64,000 nucleotides of DNA from NCBI GenBank assembly GCA_030549175.1, contig JAUKUA010000001.1, forward strand, positions 6,882,001 to 6,946,000. Direction: 5' to 3'. The notes beneath the pieces are model-generated. The model did not search any database and had not been told where the DNA came from. It saw nothing but the letters and a program-made list of their open reading frames with translations. Position 1 is the stretch's first letter. The number at the start of each line of letters is the position of its first letter. Below, one piece after another: positions 1 through 12,090 of this stretch. Source of the DNA: Lasiosphaeris hirsuta (Eukaryota > Ascomycota > Sordariomycetes > Sordariales > Lasiosphaeriaceae). The position numbers and the translations under genes are program-made.

Positions 1-2911
1 TCAATGATCGACGAGTAGCGACAGCTGCGCAGCTCGCTAAATGAAGGTGGTGTTGAACAAGTCACACCTCAAATGCGAAGCGCTCGACAGACGAGGGGGC
101 TGGCCTGTGTTTGTATGCGTTTTTTTTTTATATTTTTAATTCGGGCGTGGTTGCGACAGTTTCTCGCGATCCTTCTCGAAATCCAGGAAGCTACAAGCTT
201 GCCGGGCCCGTTGTGGAACGGAGCGGCAGCACAGAAGCCCCTGTGATCGTCCGAGGGGTGAAACGAGGCCGATCGCGCACGACCCGGACTTGGATACTTG
301 GGTCAGGAGGAGTGAACGGTATTAGGATATTAGCCTGATGGGTAGGCGTGTCTCCAAATGGCTGATGACCCGGAGTCCAAATGCCGACAGACTGGTAAAC
401 TCGAGGGCGACGTGAGGACAAGCTCCGGGCAGGGGAATGACCAAACACCCAAACACGGGCCGGAAGGTGTGCCGCAGCTGAGACGGAAAACGGCGTTCAG
501 GCGGGTGAATAGAACCGCGTGACAACAAGGAGTGGACGGATTCAGTGACGACTGACGACTAGACGTTGCGAACGAGAGTCTATGCGGCGAAAACCAGCAG
601 CACAGCCGTAGTGTACACAATGTCGTACAAAAATGCATATACTGAAAGACGGCAGGGGCGTTCGTCGACAGTTGGGACCGAGAAAGCAGAGCGGCGGAAG
701 GGACGAAGGAGGGTACCGGCGACAGGGCACAACACACAGCAGCCGCAACGAACACACAACCTTGAAAGTATCACCAGGAAGAGAGAGCGGAGGGAGAGCA
801 GGACGAGAGGGAGGCTTTTTCTTTAATTGCTCCCGGACGGGGAAACATGAGCAACCTCCAGGGTCCTCGTGGTGCGAAATCCCAGCAATCCAACGAGAAA
901 AGGCTAGCCCGCCATTCCTTTTGGCTGCATGACGCCAGCGGCCCAGTGCAAATTTCGCACGCCAGTGATGGCGGAGAGGCTAGTAGCTAGGGTGCAGGGA
1001 AGAAGAAGGAAACCCACAGCGAAAGACAGCGGCAGGCGGTGGGCAACAGTGGGCAACAGTGGGAGAAGCGGAGGCTGGCTGTGGCCGGCCTGCTCGTCGA
1101 TTGCCAGGGATCAGGGCTGCGAGCGATGGGAACAAGCCGAACGCCCACCGACGACACTCAGACCCTTGACACCCGGCATGGGCGAGCAAGGGCCGCAGCA
1201 TGGAGCCAGCGCAGGGCTCGAGCCTCTGGGTGCTTTCCCCCCCCTACCCTAGTGCCTCACAGAGCTTAGCGCACCTAGCAATCGCAGACAAACCTCCCAC
1301 CTCAAGGCAAGCTCACGTTTTCTGGGACAAACAGCGTCTCCTGTTGGACGAACGGCCGCTGGCGGCTTGCATGGCTTCTCCCCTCCACCAAGCTCGAAAC
1401 GGCCCTCCACACCACCCCCAGTGAGAGCACACACAGATACCATAGATACCACACTAACACTGGCACTGCTGGTGGCTAGGTCTACAAAAATCACCACTGC
1501 TGCAGCGAACAGACACAAACGTGACCTCCAAAAGAGTCTTTGACCCCTTCTCAATCTCTGAACCTCACCCTCTGTCTGCTTCGGTTGCCGCTGTGCAGGA
1601 GAGAGTAAGCAGCTCCAATGCACCGAGGCGTCGCTGTGACACAACCCCTCATCAAACTGCTGTCAACTTCACCACCTGACGTCCGTGACCTTCTCGCATC
1701 CATCGGGAAACAGTCAAGACACTTCTCTCAGCCCGTCTGGGGGCGCTGGCAGGGCAGTTAGGGGCGATTGTTTCTCGCGTTGTCCACTTTTTTATCAGCC
1801 CTTGTTTACCATGCATGTCTCAACGAATCGTCCGACGCGGGTCACCACGCGGCATGGAAACGCGCTTATGAAAAGCGTCGATATTATTTCTCGAAGGTGT
1901 GCAAAATCACCGACGTCTCTCAAGTTCATGCGAAATCCGCCGGGGGATCGTTGATGTTGATGGCCAGGCACAAGCTCAGACCCGCATGTCCTACGCCTAT
2001 CACTATCATAGGGTATCATCCCGGCATGCCCTCCCCTCAACCCCATACCCATCACCCATCAACCATCAGCCATAAAAAAAAATTAATCCATCCCGTCCCT
2101 TTCCCTCCCGACCGCTGACTGCGACCTCAAAGTAGCACACGGTACGACGGAGGGGAGCACTCCCAACCCCGGAGGTCGGAGCGGGAAGAAGCGTCCGTCC
2201 TCCTGACACTTGAACCACATTCACACCGCATCCGTGGCTCGAGCCACATTTGGAGCTCCAGAGAGGAAAACAATCCGTATCGCATCAAATCCCCCCTCCA
2301 ACACGGAGCAAAACAGCACGCGCAGCGCGACTCACTTTCCTTGAAAACAAACCCGCCCAACAATCACGTAGAAAACAAAATTACATGTCGCCATGAGGCT
2401 TAAGGCTTGCGCCGCCGCACACAAGCCAACCTGAGTCGACGAATGGGACGCATTGAAACAAGCGGCCCTCGGATCGTCCATCCCCCAGGTGCACTCCATG
2501 CCATCTGTCTTCCCCCCCAGTAGCCCACAGACACCTCCCGCGCACGCACACAGTGAGCACACAAGAGAGAAAGAAAAAAGCTTTGACACTTTTGGCTGCA
2601 GCTCTTGGTTGCACTCGCAAGCCCCGCTCTGACAATTGCCAAGCCACCGTCGTGTGTTTGATAGTCAAAGAATACAAGGATGTTTAGGACGAACAGCCCA
2701 TGAATCCTTGAAGGCATCGAAGCACTCAGGCTGTTAGCCGTCGATCTCAACTCATCACGTGGAAAAGTCCGGGGTAAAGAAAGAGGTCGAGAGAGACTGA
2801 GCGCGTGGCCGTCGAATAGTCTATCAGGGGAAAGTAAGTCTATGTGTTGTTCAACAGGTGCGGTCCATAGGTCTTAGCTCCCGAATTCCGTCCTCGAGTT
2901 AGCCATTCCGT
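1..2911. other. gene-free left end
   Basis: No open frame here has a recognisable domain or a chain of splice-compatible exons. The open stretches (for example the minus-strand frames at 330-755 and 1249-1644) are low-complexity and Arg/Ser/Pro/Cys-rich, as expected of noncoding DNA. A short direct repeat of gggcaacagt lies at about 1042-1062. The right part is the 3' flank of the histidyl-tRNA synthetase gene. The rest could be the promoter and leader of a gene beyond the left edge, but nothing in the window shows this. Confidence 0.5.
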
Positions 2912-5900
2912 TCACTTCTCCGCTGCAGGAGCAAGCGACTCTGCAACCTGTGCTGCTAGCACCGGCTCGACTGCAGGCGCGGGAGCAGCTCCGTCCGTCG
3001 CTTGTGCCATAGCGGCAGGTCCAGACTCGGCTTCTAGCGCCTTCACGTCCTTGATGCCGTGAACAACTCTCAGGCCCCCCGCCTGCTGCGTGATCGAATC
3101 CAACTGCTTCTTCCCCGTAAGCCGTTGCTGCACCTCCTCGGTAAGGTTCTCGAAGCTGATGAGCTCGCCCTCCTTCAACGGGTGGTCGCTAGCGAGACCC
3201 ATCTCCTTGATCCGAACCTTGCCTTGAGCAAGTTCGTCCTGAAGGCCAACGTCAGCATGAGAGAAACTACATAGGGTAGCAAATAAACACGTACCTCTCC
3301 CAGAATGAGAGCAAACGGAACTCCATTCTGCTCAGCAGCCTTGAACTGGGCCGGAAGCTTGGGCTTCACTTTGTATAGGAACTCGGCCTTCCAAAAGCGT
3401 CAGCACGGGTCAAATCGTTGGAGCCTGCAGATCGAAACGGCCTATGTGCACCTGCAAGAGGAAACTAACCTTGATCCCCGCATCCCACAGACGAGCACAG
3501 ACTTGACTTCTCTCCTTGAGCAAGCCCGTGAAGTCCTTTCCACCGCCAAACGCCATGACATACACATCGACATCAGTTTTCCTGGGCCTCTCGATGGTCT
3601 TCTGGGCCGCCATTCTCGCCTTTGTGATGGAGAAAATGCGGTCAATACCGAACGAAATACCAACACAGGGAACTTGAGTCTTTCCGGAGAACATGCCGAC
3701 AAGGTTGTCATATCTATTTAATTTCAGTAAAGAGAACCAAGGTAGAGAGAGTGTTTTGGCCAAGTAATATTCTCATGGCTCTTCAAACAAATAGTGTGCA
3801 CTAACCTGCCACCTGCCGCAATAGAGCCTAGACAATGTTAGGATGAGCGGCATGTATTATTCAGCAGGAATGCTCACCAATGCCAAGAGTAGGGTCATTT
3901 GAGCGGTCCTCATCAGGGTCTCCAGACTTGCCGGCCTTCTTCTTAGAGGGTCTCGCCGCAGCCTGTGCCGCAGCTTCCGCCGCTGAGACCGCCGGAGCGG
4001 AACCCTCCGTGACGACTTCGTAGATAACTCCCGTGTAGTCTGCTTAGGTTAGTTCCCGGATCATAATACAGCCACAGTTTCAAATGCTTACAGTCGAGTC
4101 CTGTTCCATTAGGATTATTAGCAAGACTATCGTAAACAGGAGGCTTGTTTGTATTGCAAGACGTACCTCTGGCAAGAGAAAGGTCAAATGACACGGTATG
4201 CAGTGCATCAAAGTACTCCAAAATGGTGAAGAGGAGATCCAGATCGGCCATGCCTTGTGCCATGGACGGATTATTGGACAGTTCCTCATCCTGTTGAAGC
4301 TTCTCGAGCAGGTCCCGCTGACCCTTAAGCACAACCCACTTGCCTATCATGATGTCAGTACACCGAGCAGACACCGCCCATCAGTAGAGACTCACCAATC
4401 TTGTCAGCAATGGCTGGGTCTAGCCCCTTTTCTTCGACCATCTCCTTCCGGACATCTTCCCAAGACATCTTATCTAGCTTGTCTACAGCAGAAGAGATGG
4501 GACGGATCAACGCCTCAGGTACACCGCAGACCTGGAAGATACCATCAAGGATCTTGCGAGAGTTAAGCTTGATTGTGTAGGTTCCCTTCCAGCCAAGGCT
4601 GTCGAACACCTCATTGATGATCCGGATCTAGTTGAATAGTTAGCAACGCCGAACCAAGGCGGGGTTGGGACACGCACAATCTCGGCATCTGGAATCATAG
4701 AGTCATATGTGCCCTAATCATTTTGTCAGTCCCAAGCAAGGCAAAGCCACTTTCAAATATCATACCGCGATGTCGAAGTCGCATTGGTACTAAGAAGAGT
4801 TTATGTTAGTCAACCGGTCTGTCATTGGAAATAGGGGCAACACTTACAAACTCTCTCATCCGGCCCTTGCTCACTGCAGGCTGATCCCGGCGATAGACCT
4901 TGGCAATATGGTAGCGCTTGATTTGTGTGATGTCCTTGTTCATGGCCAAGTACCGTGCTGTATGGTAAATTTAGTATGGATCAATTGAGCGAAAAAAAAT
5001 TACATACCGAAGGGTACTGTTAGGTCATATCTCAGGCTGCACAGCTCGCCTCCTTGATCGGCTAGGTCGTACTACACAAGTTCAGGATTAGCATAGCCGG
5101 ACACATAGGAAGAGACATGGTAAACACTAACAATGAGTTTGCTATCCTCTCCGTATTTGCCTATCGTGGCACTGTCAGTGGGATCCAGGACCAGTATGCT
5201 AACGTGTACTTCATACCGGCGAGAATCTCTAACGATTTAGTTAGCAGCCAGCCAATAGTATATACAGACTAGAGAAGCCACAAACCCTTCAACTCAAACA
5301 CGGGAGTGTCGATGGTTGTACCGCCGTGACGCTCTGCCAATCGAACCAGTCAGAACTAAAATCTGATAGTGATTTCTCTTCCACTTATTTAATACGCACT
5401 GAAGACATCGGTTATGGAAGAAAAGATCTTCTCTCTGACCAGCATGTCGACACCATCCCCTATGTTGTGTTAATCTGGTTGTTTGAGACATCAAGTTGAC
5501 AATGCGAACTGTGGCGGCGTACAGTCTTTGGTGCCCTTGGGGGTCCTACAACGCTCCAATTAGCCCACGAACTATAACTTCAACCCTTTGACGCCTAGTG
5601 GTGATATCTTGGAAAGTGGGTTGGTGTTGAGGGATCGGAGATTGATCCCGGGGTAGCTCGAAGCTTGCTGCTCGCCCTTGTGATGCGACTTGGGCAGCGC
5701 CCCTAAAATTTTTGCCATAGTCCAACCCGGGAAAAGGGGGGGGGAAGGGGATATGTTGTTCCAACCCATGCGCCGAAATGAATGTATCGACCTACTTGAT
5801 ATCGAACTTGGGGGCCTTGGGCGCCATGTCTTCGAGAGTGCTGTCGAGCGGGGCCTGACGTCGGTGGGTGGTGACTGTGAAACGTCGTTGAGAGTCAAAG

Positions 5901-6016
5901 TTGAGGAGCGCAGGGCAGCAGCAGTTCGGGTTCGGAGGGCGAGTTGTCAATCGTCGTGGTGGCCGAGCAGACCGTGTGACGAGTGTCCACGAACTCTTTG
6001 ACCATAGAGTGGACAT
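2912..6016 (-). CDS. HTS1: histidyl-tRNA synthetase, cytosolic and mitochondrial
   Basis: Class II synthetase that charges tRNA-His. I reconstructed 18 exons on the minus strand: 5796-6016, 5523-5545, 5400-5459, 5286-5333, 5217-5228, 5132-5160, 5008-5071, 4848-4957, 4766-4789, 4678-4713, 4396-4627, 4167-4343, 4092-4100, 3878-4039, 3806-3827, 3470-3713, 3295-3387 and 2912-3238. All joins keep frame. From the ATG at 5827 the product is 567 aa; from the ATG at 6016 it is 630 aa with an Arg/Ser/Thr-rich leader. Visible motifs are KTPKGTKDW near the N-terminus, the motif 2 region [14 protein letters not shown], HisA (RGLDYYTG, split over three exons) and HisB (GISFGIDRI). A Lys/Ala-rich insert follows HisA, and an Ala/Pro-rich tail ends the protein. 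The family assignment is secure. Dual targeting is inferred from the two starts, as known for yeast HTS1. Confidence 0.95.
4092..4100 (-). other. HTS1: 9-nt microexon of the HisRS gene
   Basis: The nine bases GACTCGACT are flanked by ag upstream and gtaagc downstream on the minus strand. Joined to the end of the upstream exon (4167) and the start of the next (4039), they complete the RGLDYYTG motif in frame. Skipping the microexon would delete three residues of a catalytic motif without shifting the frame. Confidence 0.85.
5217..5228 (-). other. HTS1: 12-nt microexon of the HisRS gene
   Basis: Twelve bases between a ttag acceptor and a gtatga donor encode most of the EILAG segment. Together with the 29-nt exon at 5132-5160 they give [14 protein letters not shown], the expected sequence after the VFELK segment. 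Confidence 0.8.
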
Positions 6017-6148
6017 AGAAATCCAGATGTAGGTGACTCAATCGCGCGCCTGCCCGCATAGGTCTTGCGGTTGGGGAAAAATCAACCCGCACCCGCACCC
6101 AGAATCCAGAATGCGGGACGACTTATGCGAGGCTGACGAGGCTGACAA

Positions 6149-6244
6149 CTAGAAATAACCCAATTGGCTAGAGAACCACCCTTGCTTCTTGATCTTCTTC
6201 GCGTCTTCTGCATCTTCCTCTGCATCTTCCTCTGCATCTGCCAT
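6149..6244 (-). other. small acidic open frame in the HisRS leader (candidate uORF)
   Basis: An ATG at 6244 in good context opens a 31-codon frame ending in TAG, 132 nt upstream of the long-form start of the histidyl-tRNA synthetase. It encodes MADAEEDAEEDAEDAKKIKK followed by QGWFSSQLGYF. The first half arises from a 12-bp tandem repeat. It may be a translated upstream frame, part of a leader exon, or chance. No homolog is recognised. Confidence 0.3.
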
Positions 6245-8034
6245 CTCGATTTCGTCGTTTCACCGGGTCTTGTCTGATGACCTGCTTTTCAACCAATGTG
6301 CAATGTGCAATACGCCAGCTCAACGGGGGCCATCAGCACTCTTTACTCGGCAATTTTTTTAAATTTTTTTTTCTTGGCGTGCACTATCTGAAGCAACTGC
6401 CCAGCAGGGGCGTTCCAATTCCAACCTTACCTAACGCGTCGTCTTCCTTCAATAACATTTGGTGAAAACCTGCGCCGTGCAAAAATGTCTATGTAAACAC
6501 CACGCACGGTAAGGCATGAGATCGCAGTGTCAACGCTCCTAACTGTGTACTTGCCCACTTGGGAATTCACGGGCAGTCAGCAAAATAAATAAACAAAACA
6601 GGAAGCATGCAGTATGTATGTGCCTACTGCCAATGGCTTGCCGCAGTTCTTCGAAGTCACGCAATTGTCGCTTGACGTCAAACCGATCATGGCCTCAAAT
6701 TGGCAAGTGTTCCGACCAGAGCATCTCGCCTCAATATTCCACTCAGATTCAAGCAAGATAGAACCCTAGGCGTGAGTCATCTCAGTTGTTATAAGCGATT
6801 GCCTTTCGCTTCAATTCTCCATCTTTGAGTTGGTCCCTACCGCATTGGGAAATACCTATCCCCAGCACAAAGGCTTCCTGAATCCCGCGGGCTTCCAGGT
6901 CGGCATCCCGCTTTAGCCTGGTCAAGCGAGACGCTGTCTTGGCAGGATGTGAAGCTCAAACGCGGCAACACTATGGACACGCTATGGACGCGTAACCAAA
7001 CCCGTTGGCTGCGCAAAGGCATGTTAGATTTGTACGTAGGATCTGTAAACCGGTGCAAACCTAATGCAATTCTGCTGGGTAAGGTTTTCGGCGATTGGGC
7101 ATCTTTTATGATATCAGATTTAACAACGAATGTCAATACTTGCCAACGTCTGTCATAAAAATATAAGACTTCGAAATTGCATGAATCAACCAAGTCATGA
7201 ATTTGGCAATGTGCTGAGAGTGTAAAACAGATGACCCGAACAGCACCTCCAAAGTCGCATTGGTAGAAGCCTCTTGATCCCATCGTGGAAAGCAAGAAAA
7301 AGGTTCTGACTATCTCGAGACTATTCATGGCGTCAACTCCCGTCGGCTGCATGAGGTTGCACCAGCGCCTCGCCAGCTGTTGGCTAGCGGCGACCACGCG
7401 GCGACGGGTACCGGGGTGAATCATCCCCGAGCTGACCCGTCCGCTGGACGCTATGCCAGGGCTGGAGCGCTGGTGGTCGGAGGCGTCGAGGGCGGAAATG
7501 GCAATTGAAAGAACCCAGGCAACAACTTCTTGGCAATATGCCGCGAGACAGGGCTGTACGTATGTCAGTTGTAAAAATCACGGCGCGCCATCGCAACCTC
7601 AGCTTGAAGTTCAAATCTGGCCTCACTTCTTGTCCCATATTTGCTCTCTGCATCCCCGCGGTATATATCTCACCAGACTACACCTCTTTTAATGTTATCC
7701 CTTGCTTTTACTCTTGATAGTAACTGCCCAAACGCTCTCCGAACCGTGCGTTCTTAGCTCGCACCCACACGCCTCTGCTTCAAGACCTTCACCAGGCGCT
7801 TGGTTGTGAAGCCGTTGTTGTTGAAAGCTTGTGCCACTACATATTTATACCACATCCAACCTGTGCCTTGGTCTCGTTGCTACATTCGCAGGTTTCGCCT
7901 TCCATCAACGTCCAAACTATCGGCGACGCCCCTTTGCTGGTCTTTGAGGCGGGCCTTGTTGTCCCTGCTTGCCCATTCACAGATGGAGGCTCTTTAGTGT
8001 CTGCCATCCCTAGATACACCTTAGCCCTATCAAG
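6245..8034. other. intergenic region between divergent HisRS and ABC transporter genes
   Basis: This 1.8 kb holds the promoters of both flanking genes. A T-rich tract with an A-triplet lies at about 6353-6372. A minus-strand frame of 195 codons (6837-7424) has no domain and no family-like composition. No RNA gene is seen. Confidence 0.5.
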
Positions 8035-11000
8035 ATGGGGCTCCCCACGGGGGACGAGATCGAAAAGTCACCTAAGACGCAGGTTGACGATGGCGACAAA
8101 ACATCACAGCAGGGCGACGCTCAGCAAGCAGCCGGCACTCGCCCCGAGAGGGAGGCCAACTTCAGCGACTATGTGCGCATCTTTACCTACGCGACAAAAT
8201 GGGACTTCGTTCTGATGGTTAGCGCTACCATTGCCAGCATCGGTGCTGGTATCACGATGCCTCTTATGAACATCCTATTTGGTCGTCTCATAGGCGACTT
8301 CAATGCCTACGGTAGTTCAAACCCCCAGCCACAAAGCGAATTCGATTCGACGCTTAACCGTATTGCCCTGTACATGTTTGCCCTCTTCATTGCTCGCTTT
8401 GGGCTCAACTACATCAACAAGTTCTGTTTCCGCATCATCGGCATCCGCATGTCTGCAGCCATTCGCATGGATTACCTCAGGTGCCTCTTTAGCCAGACGG
8501 TCCACGTTCTCGATTCTATGCCCTCAGGGGCTGCCGCCACCACCATCACGGCCACTGCGAATACTCTACAGCTTGGCATCTCCGAGAAGCTTGGCACGTT
8601 TATCGAGTACACCGCAACTATTATCTCAGCCATTATTATTGCCTTCACCTGGAGCTGGTCCTTGACTCTTGTGACGTCGTCTTGCATACTCTTCATCGCC
8701 GTCGTTTTCTCCATTTTTGTCCCCTTTATCATCAAGGGGCAGTCCAGAATGACCAAGGCCGAGGCCAAGGGAACCGCAGTTGCCACCGAAGCCTTTGCCG
8801 GCATACGGATGATCACGTCGTGCGGCGCTGAGTCCCGTGTTGCTAAACGGTACGCCGAATGGGTCCACAAAGCCCGGGAAGCCACCCAGTTCACCGCGCC
8901 CTTCTTCGCCGGCCAATTTGGTCTCCTCTTCTTCGGCCTCAATGGGTCATTTGCGCTAGCGTTTTGGTACGGCATGCGCTCCTTCGTTGAGGGTCGAATA
9001 CACTCTGTCAGCGTCATCATCATCGTGTTGATGTCTGTGATGCTGATGATTATTTCCATCGAGCGCACTTCGACCCCCCTCATTGCTGCTTCTAAGGCAA
9101 TGGTTGCCGCTGCTGATTTCTTCTCTGTCATCGACGCGCCAAAGCCCAAGGCCGGAACGTTGAAGGACCCCGACGTGTCGGCCAACCAGGATATCGTCTT
9201 CAAGGATGTTCATTTCGCATATCCCAGCCGCCCGTCCAAGAAGATCCTAGACGGCTTAAATCTGAAAATCGGAGCCAACAAGAACACTGCCATCGTTGGA
9301 CCCAGCGGGTCTGGCAAGAGTACAATCGTTGGGTTGGTGGAAGGGTGGTATACCTTACATCAGCAATACGTGATCGCAAAAGCGATAGAGAAGGATAAAA
9401 ACAAGGCCAAGAAGAATAAGAAGGGCAAGAAGGGCAACGATGAGGAGGACGAAGATGACGAGGATGTTGTTGCACCGATCAATGCCGAAGACACTGGTCC
9501 TCCGGTTGAGCTCAGGGGCACAATCACTATCGGCGGAGTCCCACTCAACGACGTTGATATGAAGTGGTGGAGGTCACAGATCGGGCTTGTCCAGCAAGAA
9601 CCATTTCTCTTCAACGAAAGCATATTCTCCAATGTCGCAACGGGTCTAATTGGGACTGAGTGGGAGCACGAGCCCGAGGACGTCAAGAGAGAGCTCGTCA
9701 AGGATGCCTGTGCCGAAAGTTTCGCAGACGAGTTCATCGATCGACTTCCTGATGGATATGACACTCAGGTGGGAGATTCGGGGACCAAGCTAAGTGGCGG
9801 ACAGCGGCAGCGTATTGCCATCGCCAGGAGCATCATCTCGAAGCCTAAGATTCTCATCCTGGATGAAGCAACGTCGGCAATCGATGTCCGCGGAGAGCGC
9901 ATCGTACAGGAAGCACTCGAGAGAGCGTCCAAGGGCCGGACCACCATCACCATCGCTCACCGGCTGTCCACAATCAAGAATGCCGATTGCATCTGCGTTC
10001 TCCAGAATGGCCAGGTTGTTGAACGCGGAACTCACGAAGGCCTGCTTTCCAACGATGAGGGTGCATACTACGGCCTTGTGCACGCGCAGAAATTGTCGCT
10101 CGGGGACGATGACGGAAAAGACCCCATCTACGAAGAAGACATCGGGGCCGTTCTTGCCCGTGAGAAAAGCGCTGCGAAGTCCGAGGCGGGAACGGCCAAA
10201 CGCGGCGCTCAGTGGAAAGAGCGAAACCTCTTCAACGGCTTTGGGAAGCTCCTGTACGAGCAAAGAGCGCGATACGTGCTTTTTCTCCTTGCCCTCGTCG
10301 GCGCCATGGGTGCTGCGGCAGCGGTACCGATCCAGGCCTATCTCTTCGGCAACACCATTGTCGTCTTTCAAGAAACGGGCCAGGCCATACTCGATGGGGC
10401 CACATTCTGGGCCAAGATGTGGACTGTTCTTGCCGTGGGTGTTGGCGTTAGCTACTTCCTCACGGGTCTGGGTTCGACACTTTTAGAGAGCCGAGTTGCG
10501 GCCGCTTACCGACAGGAATACTTTGAGTCGATTCTTTTCCAAAAGACGGCCTACTTTGATGACGAGGGCAATTCGACCGGCCAGTTAACAGCACGTCTCA
10601 CAGGCGATCCGCGTGCCCTTCAGGAGCTCTTGGGTATCAACCTGATGATGATGCTGGTTGGAATCTTTTCGCTCATCGGTGCGCTGTCTATCTCGTTTGC
10701 CTACGGTTGGAAGCTGGCCGTTGTTGCTCTGTGCGTGACGGTACCGCTAGGTGTTCTTGCCGGCTTTTTCCGAGTTCGTTATGAGCTACAGTTCAACGCC
10801 ATGAACGAGGCCGTGTTCAAGGAGAGTTCCAAGTTTGGGGCCGAATCGATCGGCGCCTTTAGGACTGTCAGCGCTCTTGTCATGGAAGATAGCATCTGCC
10901 TTCGATATGAGCGGTTACTACGTAACCATGTAATGGAGGCGTACAAGAAATCCCGCTTCACGACCCTGGTCTTCGCCTATGCCGACAGCGTCAGCCTCGC

Positions 11001-12090
11001 CTGCCAGGCTCTGGTCTTTTGGTATGGCGGGCGCCTTCTCGCATCAAGGGAATACGAGGTTGTCGCCTTCTTGGTGACGTACATGGCGGTTATTCAGGGA
11101 GCCGAGTCCGCCGGCACATGGCTGAGTTTTGGTCCCAACGCTGCTCAGGCCTCCGCGGCTGCCAGTCGTATCCTCGAGGCCCGCGAAAGCCGCAACAGAG
11201 ATACGGTCTCGACTGACTCAAGCATACCGCACACAGAAGGCGGTGTCAAGATCGAGCTGCGGGATGTGTATTTCAAGTACCCGACGCGAGATATATCTAT
11301 CTTCAAGGGGCTCAACCTCACAATCCAAAAGGGCCAGTTCGCCGCTCTGGTTGGCGCCTCTGGCTCGGGTAAGACCTCGATCGTCAGTCTCTTGGAGCGT
11401 TTCTACGACCCCACACGAGGCCAAATACTGTTCAACGGCAAGGACATCGCTGAGGTGAATGTGTACGAATATCGCAAGTTGCTATCGCTGGTCGCCCAAG
11501 AACCCTCGTTATTCCAGGGCACCCTTCGGGAGAATGTTCTTCTTGGCGTCGATCCGTCCTTGGTAACAGACGAGGAGCTGCACCAAGCCTGCCGCGATGC
11601 TAATATCCACGAATTCATCATATCTTTGCCGGAGGGCTACAATACCAAAATTGGCAGCCGTGGAGTCAGTCTTAGCGGTGGGCAGAAGCAGCGCGTTTCT
11701 ATTGCTAGAGCACTCATCCGGAACCCAAGAGTGCTGCTCCTGGACGAAGCTACGAGTTCGCTGGATTCTGGTAAGTCGAATGTGTGAGAATCGCGATCCG
11801 AGGCCTGCTAACAAAGCAAACAGAAAGCGAGAAGCTTGTCCAGGCGGCGTTCGAGAGAGTATCCAAGGGCCGGACTACCATTGCCGTTGCCCATCGGCTG
11901 GCGACGATTCAGAAGGCGGACATCATCTACGTCTTGGGAGAGGGTAAGGTGTTGGAGCAGGGTAACCATAATGAGCTACTGAAACTGAAGGGCGTGTATT
12001 GGCATATGGTGAGTTGTCCTTTGTTATCTTGTTGTGTTTGATTCATTGCTGACATTCGATTAGTGCCATAACCAAGCTCTTGATAGGTAG
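8035..12090 (+). CDS. full-size ABCB transporter (P-glycoprotein/MDR type)
   Basis: ATP-driven export pump with TMD-NBD-TMD-NBD layout, 1315 aa from three exons (8035-11770, 11824-12008, 12064-12090). The first membrane domain starts near residue 50. NBD1 has Walker [10 protein letters not shown] (about residue 422), Q-loop LVQQEPF (about 519), signature LSGGQRQR (about 586) and Walker [15 protein letters not shown]2 has GASGSGKTS (about 1107), LSGGQKQR (about 1213) and [12 protein letters not shown]; intron 1 falls just after this D-loop. Both catalytic Glu and both H-loop His (AHR) are present, so both sites look competent. NBD1 carries an extra Lys- then Asp/Glu-rich segment between Walker A and the Q-loop. 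The last exon encodes CHNQALDR, similar in layout to the short tail common in fungal ABCB proteins. The substrate cannot be told from sequence; drug, toxin or lipid export is usual for the family. Confidence 0.95.

Noticed and set aside
6837..7424. 195-codon minus frame between HisRS and the ABC gene
   Set aside because: No recognised domain, Arg/Ser/Cys-rich composition and no compatible exons around it.
8472..9203. 243-codon minus frame inside the ABC transporter gene
   Set aside because: It is an antisense shadow of the plus-strand ABC coding frame.
9794..10486. 230-codon plus frame inside the ABC transporter gene
   Set aside because: Overlaps the true ABC frame in a different phase and has no domain.
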